Below the pieces are notes generated by a model that saw nothing but the letters and a program-made list of their open reading frames with translations, was not told where the DNA came from and did no database searches. A stretch of 64,000 nucleotides of DNA. Origin: Glutamicibacter sp. MNS18. Lineage in GTDB: Bacteria; Actinomycetota; Actinomycetes; Actinomycetales; Micrococcaceae. The stretch's first letter is position 1, and every line of letters begins with the position of its first letter. Where the stretch lies: positions 60,648 through 124,647 of the forward strand of contig NZ_JAPCHW010000012.1 in assembly GCF_026107515.2 (NCBI RefSeq), given 5' to 3'. The translations under genes and the position numbers were made by a program. Shown here piece after piece: positions 51,764 through 61,954 of the stretch.

Positions 51764-52687
51764 ATGAGCCAGTGGATCGACTGGGACGTGGCATTGACCA
51801 CCGCCAAGGCACTGACCCCCGCCGGGCCGGGGCTGTCCCCCGGCGAGGCGGCGCGGATCGTCGCCGACCTGCGCGAGGCGGCCGACCTGGGACTGGCCAA
51901 GGCCGAACGGATCTCGGGCCTGCGGGCCTCCGGGCCGGCCGAGGTGCTGGTCGTGGACCGTGCCGGGTGGGCCAAGGCGGTCAGCCAGAACTTTGCCGCG
52001 ATGATGCCGGACCTGCCCCACTCCCCACCGACCGTGCCGGTGATCGCAGGCGCCGAACTCGGTGCGGTGCTCTCCTTCCTGGCCACCCGGGTGCTAGGCC
52101 AGTTCGACCCGTACTCGGGTTCCCGGTTGCTGCTCAATGCGCCGACCATCACCCAGATCCGCGGCGAGATGAACCTGAACGCCAAGGACTTCTACCTGTG
52201 GATCGCCACCCATGAGCAAACCCACCGGTTGCAGTTCGAGGTGGCGCACTGGATCCCCGGGGTGATGCGTGAATCCCTGGCCTCGATCTTCTCCGAAGCC
52301 AACGGCAAGACCCGCACCATGGCCGAGATCGGGGAACGGATGAAGGCCCTGCGCAGCGAGGTGGGTGAACTCACCGCCATCATGTCCGTGCTGGAGGGGC
52401 ACGCCATGGCGGTGATGAACGATGTCCACGACATCGCCACCATCAAGACCATCAGGCAACGCTTCGCCGCCCGCGGCCAGAACCGGGGGGCGCTGGCCAC
52501 CTGGATCGGCAAGCTGCTGGGCATGGACGCCAAGGCCCGGCAATACGAGCGCGGGGAGAAGTTCGTCCGTCACATCGTGGGGCAGATCGGGTACGAGGGC
52601 TTCAACCGGATCTTCGAGGCACGCGAGAACTTCCCCACCGCCGGGGAACTGGACAACCCGGCGCAATGGGTCGCCCGGATGGCATGA
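51764..52687 (+). CDS. DUF2342 zinc-dependent metalloprotease family protein
   Basis: 307 residues, AGGAGA before ATG. The zincin motif HEQTHRLQFE is in place, with ESLASIFSEANGK further down. This family is widespread in actinobacteria and was once labelled F420-biosynthesis associated; its substrate is unknown. It sits between dacB and tilS in the usual actinobacterial order and overlaps tilS by four bases (ATGA). Confidence 0.88.
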   Translation: MSQWIDWDVALTTAKALTPAGPGLSPGEAARIVADLREAADLGLAKAERISGLRASGPAEVLVVDRAGWAKAVSQNFAAMMPDLPHSPPTVPVIAGAELGAVLSFLATRVLGQFDPYSGSRLLLNAPTITQIRGEMNLNAKDFYLWIATHEQTHRLQFEVAHWIPGVMRESLASIFSEANGKTRTMAEIGERMKALRSEVGELTAIMSVLEGHAMAVMNDVHDIATIKTIRQRFAARGQNRGALATWIGKLLGMDAKARQYERGEKFVRHIVGQIGYEGFNRIFEARENFPTAGELDNPAQWVARMA

Positions 52688-53634
52688 GTACCGCCCTGGC
52701 CCGGGCCCGCACCGCCATTGACCGGATGGCACACGGGCAGTTCGTGCTGGTAGCGGTATCCGGGGGCGCCGACTCGCTCGCGCTGGCGGTGGCCGCCGGT
52801 GAACTGGCGCGTGCCGGGAAACTGCGTGCCGGGGCGATTATCGTCGACCACGGGTTGCAGCCGGGCAGCGACGGCATCGCCCGCACCGCTGCCGGGCAAT
52901 GCCGGGCACTGGGCCTGGACCCGGTACTGCTGCGGCACGTGGAGACCGGGCCCGACGAGGCCGCCGCCCGCCGGGCCCGCTATGCGGCCTTCGAACACGC
53001 TTTGGAAGACAGCGGCGCCCAGACGGTGCTGCTGGCCCACACCCTCAACGACCAGGCCGAGCAGGTGCTGCTGGGGTTATTGCGTGGCTCCGGGACCCGA
53101 TCGGTGGCCGGCATCCCGGTCCGCCGCGGGCCTTACCTGCGCCCGTTGCTGGGCATGGAACGCAGCGACATGGAACAGATCTGCACCCAGGCCGGTCTGG
53201 ACTGGTGGCAGGACCCCAGCAATACCGATGTGCGCTACCGGCGCAATCGCATCCGACACCGCATCCTGCCGCTACTGGAGTCCGAGCTCGGGGCCCACCT
53301 GCCCCAGGCCCTGGCCGCCACCGCCACGCTGGCCGCCCAGGATGCCGATGCCCTGGACCAGTGGGCTGAGCGATGCTACGCCCAGCTGGGCGGTTCCAGC
53401 AGCCTCGAGCTGGCTGAGCTGGGAGAACTGCCCCTGGCCGTGTCCTCCCGGGTGCTGCGGCTGGCCGCGGCCGCGGCCGGGGGCACCACCCCCACGCGCG
53501 AGCGCACCGAGGCGCTGATGCGGCTGGCCGGCCTGGGTTATCCCAAGAGCAAATCCGCGGGACCAATCCAGCTTGAAGGCCATGTGGCCGCCTTCCGGCG
53601 GGGTCCGGTGATAGTTTTCACCCGACCCGGCTAA
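52684..53634 (+). CDS. tilS: tRNA(Ile)-lysidine synthetase
   Basis: 316 residues from ATG 52684. It attaches lysine to C34 of the CAU-anticodon tRNA-Ile so that it reads AUA, and is an essential enzyme. The PP-loop is SGGADS at 26-31; the family segments IIVDHGLQPGSD, ARRARYAAFEHAL, LLAHTLNDQAEQVLLGLLRGSG and WWQDPSNTDVRYRRNRIRHRILPLL follow in order. A short C-terminal domain follows. Confidence 0.96.
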   Translation: MSTALARARTAIDRMAHGQFVLVAVSGGADSLALAVAAGELARAGKLRAGAIIVDHGLQPGSDGIARTAAGQCRALGLDPVLLRHVETGPDEAAARRARYAAFEHALEDSGAQTVLLAHTLNDQAEQVLLGLLRGSGTRSVAGIPVRRGPYLRPLLGMERSDMEQICTQAGLDWWQDPSNTDVRYRRNRIRHRILPLLESELGAHLPQALAATATLAAQDADALDQWAERCYAQLGGSSSLELAELGELPLAVSSRVLRLAAAAAGGTTPTRERTEALMRLAGLGYPKSKSAGPIQLEGHVAAFRRGPVIVFTRPG

Positions 53635-53698
53635 ACACAATGCCGCGGATTGTGGCAATCTAGGTACGTACCACCCCTCGAAAATCAGGAGATCCGAC

Positions 53699-54250
53699 GT
53701 GGATTCAAATGCGATCAAGGCCGATCTGGCCAATGTGCTGTACACCAGGGAAGAAATCCAGGCACGGATCGAAGAGCTGGCTGCGCAGATTGACAAGGAC
53801 TACGCAGGTCGCGACATCCTCGTGGTGGGCGTACTCAAGGGCGCGGTCATGGTCATGGCGGATCTCTCCCGCGCACTGGAATCCCATGTGACCATGGACT
53901 GGATGGCGGTGTCCTCCTACGGTTCGGGCACCCAGTCCTCCGGCGTCGTGCGGATCCTCAAGGACCTGGATACCGACCTGATGGGCAAGCACGTGCTGAT
54001 CGTCGAGGACATCATCGACTCGGGACTGACCCTGTCCTGGTTGAAGGGCAACCTGGAATCCCGTGGCCCGGCCAGCGTGGAGATCTGCACCCTGCTGCGC
54101 AAGCCGGAGGCCGCCAAGGTCAAGATCGACGTGAAGTACGTGGGTATGGAAATCCCCAACGAGTTCGTGGTCGGCTACGGTCTGGACTACGCGGAAAAGT
54201 ACCGGAACCTGGACTGCATCGGCACCCTGGCCCCGCACATCTACTCCTAG
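53699..54250 (+). CDS. hpt: Hypoxanthine phosphoribosyltransferase
   Basis: 183 residues, GTG start at 53699 (AGGAGA upstream). It makes IMP and GMP from hypoxanthine and guanine with PRPP. The PRPP loop is VLIVEDIIDSGLT; the purine-site segment is VDVKYVGMEIPNEFVVGYGLDY. The order tilS-hpt-ftsH is conserved across Gram-positive bacteria. Confidence 0.96.
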   Translation: MDSNAIKADLANVLYTREEIQARIEELAAQIDKDYAGRDILVVGVLKGAVMVMADLSRALESHVTMDWMAVSSYGSGTQSSGVVRILKDLDTDLMGKHVLIVEDIIDSGLTLSWLKGNLESRGPASVEICTLLRKPEAAKVKIDVKYVGMEIPNEFVVGYGLDYAEKYRNLDCIGTLAPHIYS

Positions 54251-54358
54251 GGAACCTTTTCGACGCCTTGTGCGTTGATAACCATCGATAGACAGGCGTA
54301 ACCCGGACGTCGATTGATTGCGTGAGGGGGATGCGGAGGAACGGGAACCTCCGGATCG

Positions 54359-56287
54359 ATGAAAACCAAGAAAATATTTAACAGCTGGATCATTTGGGTC
54401 CTGGTCGGTGTCACCGCGATGCTGCTGTTCCTGCCCATGCTCTTCGGGCAGAACAGTTCACAGGTGGACACCTCGGTGGGGCTGAACCAGTTGCGCTCGG
54501 GCAACGTCACCGAGGCCAAGATCTTCGACGGCGACCAGCGCGTGGACCTGTTGCTGCAGGACTCGCTGAATGTCGAGGGTGTCGACAAGGGCAAGAACAT
54601 CTCGTTCTACTACTCGGTGGCCCGCAGCGAGCAGGTCATCGATGCGATGAACGCCGCGCAGCTGAACAAATTCACCGACCAGCCGGTGCAAAACAACTGG
54701 TTCCTGTCGATGCTGGGCATCATCATCCCGTTCCTGCTGATTGCCGGCCTGTTCTGGTTCATCCTCGCCCGTTCCCAGGGCGGCGGCTCCAAGGTCATGC
54801 AGTTCGGCAAGTCCAAGGCCAAGCTGATCACCAAGGACATGCCCCAGGTGACCTTCAAGGACGTTGCCGGCGCCGAGGAGGCGGTGGAGGAACTGCACGA
54901 AATCAAGGAATTCCTGCAGGAACCGGCCAAGTTCCAGGCCGTGGGCGCAAAGATCCCCAAGGGTGTGCTGCTCTACGGCCCTCCCGGGACCGGCAAGACC
55001 CTGCTGGCCAAGGCCGTGGCCGGCGAGGCCCAGGTGCCCTTCTACTCGATTTCCGGTTCGGATTTCGTCGAGATGTTCGTCGGCGTGGGCGCCTCGCGTG
55101 TGCGAGACCTCTTCGAACAGGCCAAGAACAACTCCCCGGCCATCATCTTCGTCGACGAGATCGACGCGGTCGGCCGCCACCGTGGTGCCGGCATTGGCGG
55201 GGGCAACGACGAGCGCGAGCAGACGCTGAACCAGCTGCTGGTGGAAATGGACGGCTTCGACGCCACCACCAACGTGATCCTGATTGCCGCGACCAACCGT
55301 CCCGACGTGCTGGACCCGGCCCTGCTGCGCCCCGGACGTTTCGACCGCCAGATCCCGGTGGAGGCACCGGATCTGAAGGGACGCGAACAGATCCTGAAGG
55401 TCCACGTCAAGGGCAAGCCGGTGGACGAATCGGTGGACCTGAACGCGGTGGCCAAGAAGACCCCGGGCTACACCGGCGCGGACCTGGCCAACGTGCTGAA
55501 CGAAGCGGCCCTGCTCACCGCGCGCTCCAACGCGAACCTGATCGACGACCGGGCGCTGGATGAGGCGATCGACCGTGTCATGGCCGGCCCGCAGAAGCGC
55601 ACCCGGCTGATGGACGAGCACGAACGCAAGGTCACCGCCTACCACGAGGGCGGCCATGCGCTGGTGGCCGCGGCGATGAACCAGACCGCACCGGTCACCA
55701 AGATCACCATCCTGCCGCGCGGCCGCGCGCTGGGCTACACCATGGTGGTGCCCGAGTCCGACAAGTACTCGGTAACCCGCAACGAGCTGCTGGACCAGAT
55801 GGCCTACGCCATGGGCGGACGCGTCGCCGAGGAGATCGTCTTCCACGACCCCTCCACCGGTGCCAGCAACGACATCGAGAAGGCCACCGCGACCGCCCGC
55901 AAGATGGTCACCGAATACGGCATGAGCGAAAAGGTCGGCGCGGTGCGCTTGACCGGCAGCGGCGGCGAGGGTCCCTACGGCGGGGCCTCCAGCCGCGAGT
56001 ACTCCGAGGAAATGGCCCACCTGGTCGACGAGGAGGTGCGCAAGCTGATCGAGCAGGCGCACGATGACGCCTACTGGGCGCTGACCCACAACCGTCCGGT
56101 ACTGGACCGCCTGGCCCTGGCCCTGCTGGAACACGAGACGCTGAACCAGAAGGAAATCGCGGAGATCTTCGCGGACCTGGTCAAGATCGACAAGCGTGAG
56201 GTGTGGTTGTCCAACGACGCCCGCCCGGTCCATGAACAGGGGCCGATCCTCAGCCCCAAGGAACGTGCCGCGCGGGCCAGCGACTGA
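54359..56287 (+). CDS. ftsH: ATP-dependent zinc metalloprotease FtsH
   Basis: 642 residues. Two membrane helices (about 8-28 and 115-137) flank a short outer domain. AAA+ module: Walker A GPPGTGKT at 207-214, Walker [16 protein letters not shown] region [20 protein letters not shown]. Zinc protease: HEGGH at 429-433 and the third ligand Asp in [16 protein letters not shown] hexameric membrane protease that removes misassembled membrane proteins and regulators. The tail is shorter than in many actinobacteria. Confidence 0.97.
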   Translation: MKTKKIFNSWIIWVLVGVTAMLLFLPMLFGQNSSQVDTSVGLNQLRSGNVTEAKIFDGDQRVDLLLQDSLNVEGVDKGKNISFYYSVARSEQVIDAMNAAQLNKFTDQPVQNNWFLSMLGIIIPFLLIAGLFWFILARSQGGGSKVMQFGKSKAKLITKDMPQVTFKDVAGAEEAVEELHEIKEFLQEPAKFQAVGAKIPKGVLLYGPPGTGKTLLAKAVAGEAQVPFYSISGSDFVEMFVGVGASRVRDLFEQAKNNSPAIIFVDEIDAVGRHRGAGIGGGNDEREQTLNQLLVEMDGFDATTNVILIAATNRPDVLDPALLRPGRFDRQIPVEAPDLKGREQILKVHVKGKPVDESVDLNAVAKKTPGYTGADLANVLNEAALLTARSNANLIDDRALDEAIDRVMAGPQKRTRLMDEHERKVTAYHEGGHALVAAAMNQTAPVTKITILPRGRALGYTMVVPESDKYSVTRNELLDQMAYAMGGRVAEEIVFHDPSTGASNDIEKATATARKMVTEYGMSEKVGAVRLTGSGGEGPYGGASSREYSEEMAHLVDEEVRKLIEQAHDDAYWALTHNRPVLDRLALALLEHETLNQKEIAEIFADLVKIDKREVWLSNDARPVHEQGPILSPKERAARASD

Positions 56288-56301
56288 CGGAGCGCGCACC
56301 T

Positions 56302-56328
56302 ACGGCCAGGAGCTGCGCTTCTGGCCGT
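56302..56328 (+). terminator. Possible terminator after ftsH
   Basis: ACGGCCAG at 56302-56309 and its complement CTGGCCGT at 56321-56328, followed by TTTGCG. An eight-bp stem with a long loop; weaker than the others in this window. Confidence 0.45.
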
Positions 56329-56423
56329 TTGCGCGTTTCCGCCCACGCGCAACGGGCGGATCGCAATGCTGTTGTGACCTTTCAATACGTGGCCGGACAG
56401 GCCGAGCGGATAGGATCTAGAGC

Positions 56424-57008
56424 GTGAGTAGTTCCGAGACCAATGAAATCGACCAGCCCCGAATTGCGGCGGCGGTCCGTGAAATCCTGCTGGCCATCGG
56501 GGAGGACCCCGATCGTGACGGCCTGGCCGACACCCCCAAACGGGTCGCCAAGGCCTATTCCGAGTTCTTTGGCGGGCTGAAGCAGGACCCCGCAGACCAT
56601 TTGAGTACCACCTTCGACATCGAACATGACGAGATGGTGCTGGTCAAGGACATCCCCTTCTACTCCACCTGCGAACACCACCTGGTCCCATTCCACGGTT
56701 CGGCCCACATCGGCTACATCCCCGGCAAATCCGGCAAGGTCACCGGGCTGAGCAAACTGGCCCGGCTGGTCGAGGTCTTCGCCCGGCGCCCACAGGTCCA
56801 GGAACGGCTGACCACCCAGATCGTCGATGCGCTGGTTGAGCACCTGAATCCTGCCGGGGCGATCGTGGTCGTGCAATGCGAGCACATGTGCATGTCCATG
56901 CGCGGAGTGCAGAAACCCGGAGCGAAAACCGTCACCAGTGCGGTGCGCGGCCAGTTACGTGAAACCGCTACTCGCGCCGAAGCGATGAGCCTGATCTTAG
57001 GAAAGTAG
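56424..57008 (+). CDS. folE: GTP cyclohydrolase I
   Basis: 194 residues, GTG start. It opens GTP to dihydroneopterin triphosphate, the first folate step. Zinc ligands are in [14 protein letters not shown] (Cys, His) and [14 protein letters not shown] (Cys). The [16 protein letters not shown] segment is standard. A TAGGAT box lies eight bases before the start, so a promoter of its own is likely. folP starts four bases after its stop. Confidence 0.97.
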   Translation: MSSSETNEIDQPRIAAAVREILLAIGEDPDRDGLADTPKRVAKAYSEFFGGLKQDPADHLSTTFDIEHDEMVLVKDIPFYSTCEHHLVPFHGSAHIGYIPGKSGKVTGLSKLARLVEVFARRPQVQERLTTQIVDALVEHLNPAGAIVVVQCEHMCMSMRGVQKPGAKTVTSAVRGQLRETATRAEAMSLILGK

Positions 57009-57012
57009 TGAA

Positions 57013-57915
57013 ATGTCTCTAGGAGCCATCCCGGGCACCGGCCCGGCCACCAGCCCGCTAAGCGTCATCCGCAAGATTAAGCCAAAGACCTTCGCGGACC
57101 TTCCCACCGATCGCACCCTGGTCATGGGAATCCTGAACATCACCGAGGATTCCTTCTCCGACGGCGGCAAGTACCTGGATTCCGGGGCCGCGATCGACCA
57201 CGGGCTGAAGCTGTTGTACTCCGGTGCCGACATCATCGATGTGGGCGGCGAATCCACCCGCCCCGGCGCACTCGATGTGGACCCGGCACTGGAGCAGGAA
57301 CGGATCCTTCCGGTCGTTCGCGCCCTGGTCAAGGGCGGCGCGGTTGTCTCGGTGGACACCATGCATGTGGACACCGCACGTGCGGCCATCGAGGCCGGTG
57401 CCCACATCATCAACGACGTCTCCGGACTGACCTACGAAGCGGGCATGCCCGAGCTGATTGCCGAAACCGGGGTGCCCTACGTGCTGATGCACCGCCGCGG
57501 CACCGCGCAGACCATGGTCACCGAGGCCAACTACACCGATGTGCTGGCCGAGGTGCTCCAGGAACTGCGCCAGCTGCGTGACGAGTTCGTGGCCAAGGGT
57601 GTCAAACCCGAACAGCTGATCATCGATCCGGGGCTGGGCTTCGCCAAGGACGCCGAACACAACTGGGCGCTGCTGGCCAACACCCACGCGCTGGAAGCAC
57701 TGGGCCACAAGGTGCTGATCGGCACCAGCCGCAAGCGCTTCCTGGGCGAACTGCTCACCGATTCGGGCAAACCCCGCCCGGCTGCAACCCGTGATGCGGC
57801 CACCGCAGCAACCACCACACTGGCCGCCTCGAACGGGGTGTGGGCTGTGCGTGTACACGACGTGCAGGGCAGCCGGGATGCCATCGAGGTAGTGAAGGCG
57901 CATGGATCGCATTAG
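57013..57915 (+). CDS. folP: Dihydropteroate synthase
   Basis: 300 residues. It joins 4-aminobenzoate to the pterin pyrophosphate. Loop 1 VMGILNITEDSFSDGG, loop 2 DVGGESTRPGA, and the C-terminal GTSRKRFLGELL phosphate site are all present. The N-terminal 35 residues are extra. It is the classic sulphonamide target. It overlaps the next gene by 14 bases. Confidence 0.96.
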   Translation: MSLGAIPGTGPATSPLSVIRKIKPKTFADLPTDRTLVMGILNITEDSFSDGGKYLDSGAAIDHGLKLLYSGADIIDVGGESTRPGALDVDPALEQERILPVVRALVKGGAVVSVDTMHVDTARAAIEAGAHIINDVSGLTYEAGMPELIAETGVPYVLMHRRGTAQTMVTEANYTDVLAEVLQELRQLRDEFVAKGVKPEQLIIDPGLGFAKDAEHNWALLANTHALEALGHKVLIGTSRKRFLGELLTDSGKPRPAATRDAATAATTTLAASNGVWAVRVHDVQGSRDAIEVVKAHGSH

Positions 57916-58741
57916 CATCCACGGCATCACCGCCACAGGTTTCCACGGGGTCTTCGACCACGAGAAGCGCGACGGGCAGCCGTTCACCGTCGACGTGGTG
58001 CTGCACACGGACATCACCCGGGCGGCCTACAGCGACAATGTGGCCGACACCGTGGACTACGGGGCGGTCAGCGAGCTGGTGGTCGCCCAGATCCAGGACG
58101 GGCCCTGGGATCTGATCGAGAAGCTCGCCAGCAGGATTGCCGAGGCGATCCTGGCCAGCTACCCCAGCGTGGCCACGGTCGATGTCACCGTGCACAAGCC
58201 GCAGGCCCCGATTCCGGTGCCCTTCGACGATGTCACGATCGGCATCACCCGCAGCCAACGGCAGCACCGCGCGGTCATCGCCCTGGGGTCGAACCTGGGC
58301 GACTCCGGGCAGATCCTGGCCACTGCGGTGTCCGAGATCGCCGAGGCCCCCGAAGTGGAATTGCTGCGCACCTCGCCGGTGGCGCGAACCAAGCCCGTGG
58401 GCGGACCGGCGGACCAACCGGACTTCCTGAACCAGGTGCTGGAGGTGCACACCACCCTGGACCCGCATGCGCTGCTTGACCTGTGCCAGCGCATCGAGAA
58501 CAACCACCACCGCACCCGAGAGGTGCGCTGGGGTGCCCGCACCCTGGACCTGGACCTGATCACCTTCGGCAACCGGGTGATCGAGGATGAACGGCTTTCC
58601 TTGCCGCATCCGCGGGCCCGCACCCGCGGCTTCGTGCTGGCCCCATGGAGCTGGATGGACCCGGATGCGGTACTCGACGGCCAGCTGGTCTCCCGGCTGG
58701 CCGAAGAAGCCGCAGACACCCCGGACATCACGCGACTATGA
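57902..58741 (+). CDS. folBK: FolB-FolK fusion: dihydroneopterin aldolase and HPPK
   Basis: 279 residues. Residues 1 to about 118 are dihydroneopterin aldolase (ATGFHGVFDHEKRDGQPF with the active Glu/Lys region, VDYGAVSELV, DVTVHKPQAPIP with the catalytic Lys). Residues about 122-279 are hydroxymethyldihydropterin pyrophosphokinase (ALGSNLGDS, NNHHRTREVRWGARTLDLDLI). One protein thus carries two steps between folE and folP products. Overlaps the DUF3180 gene (ATGA). Confidence 0.95.
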   Translation: MDRISIHGITATGFHGVFDHEKRDGQPFTVDVVLHTDITRAAYSDNVADTVDYGAVSELVVAQIQDGPWDLIEKLASRIAEAILASYPSVATVDVTVHKPQAPIPVPFDDVTIGITRSQRQHRAVIALGSNLGDSGQILATAVSEIAEAPEVELLRTSPVARTKPVGGPADQPDFLNQVLEVHTTLDPHALLDLCQRIENNHHRTREVRWGARTLDLDLITFGNRVIEDERLSLPHPRARTRGFVLAPWSWMDPDAVLDGQLVSRLAEEAADTPDITRL

Positions 58742-59214
58742 CCGCCCTGCGATTCCTACCCCTGGCCCTGTGCACCGTGGCCGGTGCGGTCATCGGCTAT
58801 GTGCTGATGCTCGTGATGAGCGGTCGCGGACTCATGGCACCGGTCCTGGACTACAGCGCGCTGTTCTCCATGGGCGCGGTCTCGGTGATCACCCTCGCGT
58901 TGGGGATCAGGGTCAAGAGATTCACCTCCGGACGTACAAAGCACCGGGTGGAACCGATCGCCGCGGCCCGTATCCTGGTGCTGGCCCAGGCCGGCGCCTA
59001 CGCCGGCGCCGTGATCTGCGGCTGGCACCTGAGCCTGATGTCCGCCTTGCTGGCCGCCACCGGTCCGAGCCCGACCGCCACCCGGGCTATCGTACTGGCG
59101 TGCGCCGGGGGGCTCATGGTGATCATCGGATTCATCGTCCAGTACCTGTGCAAGCTGCCACCCGAAGACACCGATGAGAACACCGACGGAGCCCAAGGCT
59201 ATGCAACAGACTGA
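58738..59214 (+). CDS. DUF3180 membrane protein
   Basis: 158 residues from ATG 58738, overlapping folBK by four bases. Four membrane segments in pairs (5-25, 39-58, 83-104, 119-140), acidic tail. DUF3180 proteins follow folK in most actinobacteria; function unknown. The segment RTKHRVEPIAAARILVLAQAGAYAGAVICGW-type matches the family. Confidence 0.88.
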   Translation: MTALRFLPLALCTVAGAVIGYVLMLVMSGRGLMAPVLDYSALFSMGAVSVITLALGIRVKRFTSGRTKHRVEPIAAARILVLAQAGAYAGAVICGWHLSLMSALLAATGPSPTATRAIVLACAGGLMVIIGFIVQYLCKLPPEDTDENTDGAQGYATD

Positions 59215-59686
59215 ATTCACCGGCGTTGACCCGTCCTACTACAAGGTCAGGCTGATTTCCTGGCTCATTAATACCGCCATCTACCTGCTGATCGCGCTGG
59301 TTCCGCTGGCGCTGAAGCTCTTCACCCTCGACGTGCCGCTGTGGCTGGTCATCCTCCCGCCCCTGACGGTGATCCTCATCGCGCTGTGGGTGCTGTTCCT
59401 GATCCGCCGCCGGGTGCGTGCGTTGGGTTATGCCGAACGCGAGGAGGACCTGGTGGTCCGCTCCGGGGTGATGTTCCGCAAGCAGGTGGTGATCCCGTAC
59501 GGCAGGTTGCAGTATGTGGAAATGACCTCCGGCCCGCTGGAACGACGCTATCAACTGTGCAAGTTGACGGTGAATACCGCTGCCGGCGCAGCGACCGCGG
59601 TGATCCCCGGGTTGCCTGCGCAGACCGGTACGGACCTGCGTGAACGGCTGGCCGCCGCCGGTGAAGAGAAGATGATCGGGCTATGA
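59201..59686 (+). CDS. PH-like (bPH2/DUF304) membrane protein, short
   Basis: 161 residues from ATG 59201 (AAGG upstream); ATG 59174 is also in frame. Two membrane helices (about 20-41 and 45-66) are followed by one bacterial PH-like domain: AEREEDLVVRSGVMFRKQVVIPYGRLQYVEMTSGPLERRYQLC in outline. It overlaps the DUF3180 gene and the larger paralogue that follows; the two probably form one complex in the membrane. Function unknown. Confidence 0.85.
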   Translation: MQQTEFTGVDPSYYKVRLISWLINTAIYLLIALVPLALKLFTLDVPLWLVILPPLTVILIALWVLFLIRRRVRALGYAEREEDLVVRSGVMFRKQVVIPYGRLQYVEMTSGPLERRYQLCKLTVNTAAGAATAVIPGLPAQTGTDLRERLAAAGEEKMIGL

Positions 59687-61080
59687 CCGAAAACTGGCAG
59701 CGGGTCCACCCGGCCAGTCCGTTCGTCCACGGATGGCTGGCCATTGTGGGCCTGATCTGGGTGTACTGGACCAGCACCGATGAGTTGTCCTGGTCCGAAC
59801 GCTTTGCCGGTCCCCGGCTGGGGTGGACCGCGGCCATCGGTGTCGGCGCGCTGCTGGTGATCCTCGTGTTCTACGCGTTGTCCTGGTACTTCACCCGTTA
59901 TCGCCTGACCGACACGCACGTCTACGTCAACGCCGGCATGCTTTTCCGCAGCCAGAAGCAGGCCAGGATCGAACGGGTGCAGGCCATCGATATCGCCCAA
60001 CCGCTACTGGCCCGGCTGCTGGGCCTGGCCGAACTGCGTTTTGATGTGGCCGATGGCTCCTCTTCGGTGATGCGCCTGGCGTTCCTGAAAAAGGAGCGGG
60101 CCCATCAACTGCGTGGTGAGATCCTGACACTGGCCCAGATCGCACGCACCGGCACCGCGCAGCCGCCAGCGGAAGTGCTGGCGCAGGAGCCGGAGCAGGA
60201 CACGCTGCCCGAGGAGGAGCCTGCACGGCACCCGGAAGCGGTCGCGGGTGCCAGCGGGCAGCTGATTGTCTCCAAGGTGCCGGCCGGCCGGTTGCTCGGT
60301 TCGCTGATGCTGCGGGTGCCGACGATCCTCGGGGTGCTGTTCGCCCTGTTCTTCGGGATCATGGTGGTGCTGGGCAACGCCGGAGCGCTGGCCGGCGTGA
60401 TCCCCGCGTTGTTGGGCTTCGGCGGCTGGTTCTACAAGGAACTGAACAACTCCTGGAATTTCACTGCCTCCAATACCGACACCGGGTTGCGCATCAGCCG
60501 GGGGTTGACCGACACCCGCCAACAGTCCATACCCTCCGGCCGGGTGCAGGCGATCAAGATCAGTGCGCCGATGCTGTGGAGGGCCCTGGGCTGGTACCGG
60601 ATCGAGGTCAATGCCCTGGGGCTGGGTGACGAATCGGATTCCGAAACCCTGGTCATGCCGGTGGGCAACTTCGAATCGGTGTGCCAGGTGATGGGTATCC
60701 TGTTGCCCGACCTGGGTGTGCCGGCCCAACGCGAGGTGCTGTACACGGCGGTCACCACCGGTACCCAGCACGGATTCACGTCGTCGTCACAGCGGGCCAA
60801 GGCGTTTTCCCCCGGCGCCTGGAAACACCAGGGATTCCTGGAGACGGACTCCGTGCTCATCACCCGCTACGGGTGGCTGGCGCGTGTGGCCTCATTCATC
60901 CCGTACCGGCGTATCCAGGGGGTCAGCTGGCATCAGGGGCCGTTGGAACGCCGCCGGGCGTTGGCCGGGGTGCGCGTGCACTCGGCCGGCGGCAGCATTC
61001 TGGGCTATGCCCATCAACTTGACCATGACCGGGCCGGGGAGCTCTTCCGAACCCAGGCCCGTCGAGCGGCCGAAAGGTAG
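59683..61080 (+). CDS. PH-like (bPH2/DUF304) membrane protein, three-domain
   Basis: 465 residues, ATG overlapping the previous stop (ATGA). Membrane helix pairs at the N-terminus and at about 205-255, with three PH-like units: VYVNAGMLFRSQKQARIERVQAIDIAQ, LRISRGLTDTRQQSIPSGRVQAIKI and LITRYGWLARVASFIPYRRIQGVSWHQGPLERRRA in outline. It matches the YdbT/YdbS-type pair, said to affect resistance in Bacillus; role here unknown. Confidence 0.85.
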   Translation: MTENWQRVHPASPFVHGWLAIVGLIWVYWTSTDELSWSERFAGPRLGWTAAIGVGALLVILVFYALSWYFTRYRLTDTHVYVNAGMLFRSQKQARIERVQAIDIAQPLLARLLGLAELRFDVADGSSSVMRLAFLKKERAHQLRGEILTLAQIARTGTAQPPAEVLAQEPEQDTLPEEEPARHPEAVAGASGQLIVSKVPAGRLLGSLMLRVPTILGVLFALFFGIMVVLGNAGALAGVIPALLGFGGWFYKELNNSWNFTASNTDTGLRISRGLTDTRQQSIPSGRVQAIKISAPMLWRALGWYRIEVNALGLGDESDSETLVMPVGNFESVCQVMGILLPDLGVPAQREVLYTAVTTGTQHGFTSSSQRAKAFSPGAWKHQGFLETDSVLITRYGWLARVASFIPYRRIQGVSWHQGPLERRRALAGVRVHSAGGSILGYAHQLDHDRAGELFRTQARRAAER

Positions 61081-61083
61081 GAC

Positions 61084-61950
61084 GTGGACGCTCCACGATT
61101 AGGTATCGGCATTATTTCCGCCGGAAAGGTCGGTGCCGTGCTCGGTGCCGCGCTGGCTACCGCAGGGCACCGGATTACCGGGGTGCATGCGGTGTCCGCG
61201 GCCTCCCGCGAACGTGCCGAAACAATGCTTCCCGGGGTGGAGATCCTGGCCCCCGACGAAATCCTGCGCCGCAGTGAACTGGTGCTCTTTGCGGTACCCG
61301 ATGACGTGCTCGGTGAACTGGTGGCCGGATTGGCCGCGTCGGGACATTTTGTGACCGGGCAGCTGGTGGCGCATACCGCAGGACGCTATGGCACCGGAAT
61401 CCTGGAACCGATCCGCCGTGCCGGGGCCTTCCCGTTGGCGATCCACCCCGCGATGACCTTCACCGGGATGAGTCTGGACCTGGATCGGCTGACCGATTGC
61501 GTCTTCGCGGTCACCGCCGATGAAGCAATGCTTCCGGTGGCCCAGGCATTGGTGGTGGAGATGCGCGGTGAACCGGTGACCATCGCCGAAGCCGACCGCA
61601 CCAGCTACCATGCGGCCTTGGCCCACGGGGCCAACCATCTGAACACGATCACGGCGCAATCCATGGACTTGCTTCACCGCATCGGGGTCAAGGATCCCGG
61701 GGCGACCTTGCGCGCACTGATGAGCGCCAGTCTGGATAACGCCCTGCGCTCCGGAGCCAGCCTGTTGACCGGCCCGGTGGCCCGGGGCGATGCCGGAACC
61801 CTGCGCGCCCATCTGGAATCCCTGGAAGACGACCCGCAGGAAACCGCAGACAGCTACCGCACGCTCTCACGGGCCACGGCCTTGCGCGCCAGGGCCCAGG
61901 GATTGATCTCGCAGGGCACACTGGATGAACTGCTGGACATCCTAGAATAG
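61084..61950 (+). CDS. Rossmann/DUF2520 dehydrogenase beside panC
   Basis: 288 residues, GTG start three bases after the previous stop. Rossmann domain: GIISAGKVGAVLGAALATAGH. The C-terminal DUF2520 domain begins about residue 135 (HPAMTFTG, then SYHAALAHGANHLNT). It resembles F420/NADP oxidoreductase- and ketopantoate-reductase-like folds. It starts four bases before panC, so a ketopantoate reductase role in pantothenate synthesis is a fair guess; I recall a PanG-type reductase of related build but cannot confirm the match. Confidence 0.85.
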   Translation: MDAPRLGIGIISAGKVGAVLGAALATAGHRITGVHAVSAASRERAETMLPGVEILAPDEILRRSELVLFAVPDDVLGELVAGLAASGHFVTGQLVAHTAGRYGTGILEPIRRAGAFPLAIHPAMTFTGMSLDLDRLTDCVFAVTADEAMLPVAQALVVEMRGEPVTIAEADRTSYHAALAHGANHLNTITAQSMDLLHRIGVKDPGATLRALMSASLDNALRSGASLLTGPVARGDAGTLRAHLESLEDDPQETADSYRTLSRATALRARAQGLISQGTLDELLDILE

Positions 61951-61954
61951 GGGT

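Noticed and set aside
54458-56299. A 613-codon minus-strand frame opposite ftsH
   Set aside because: It is the reverse of the conserved FtsH codons with repetitive Val/Gln/His/Leu composition, so it is a by-product of codon bias.
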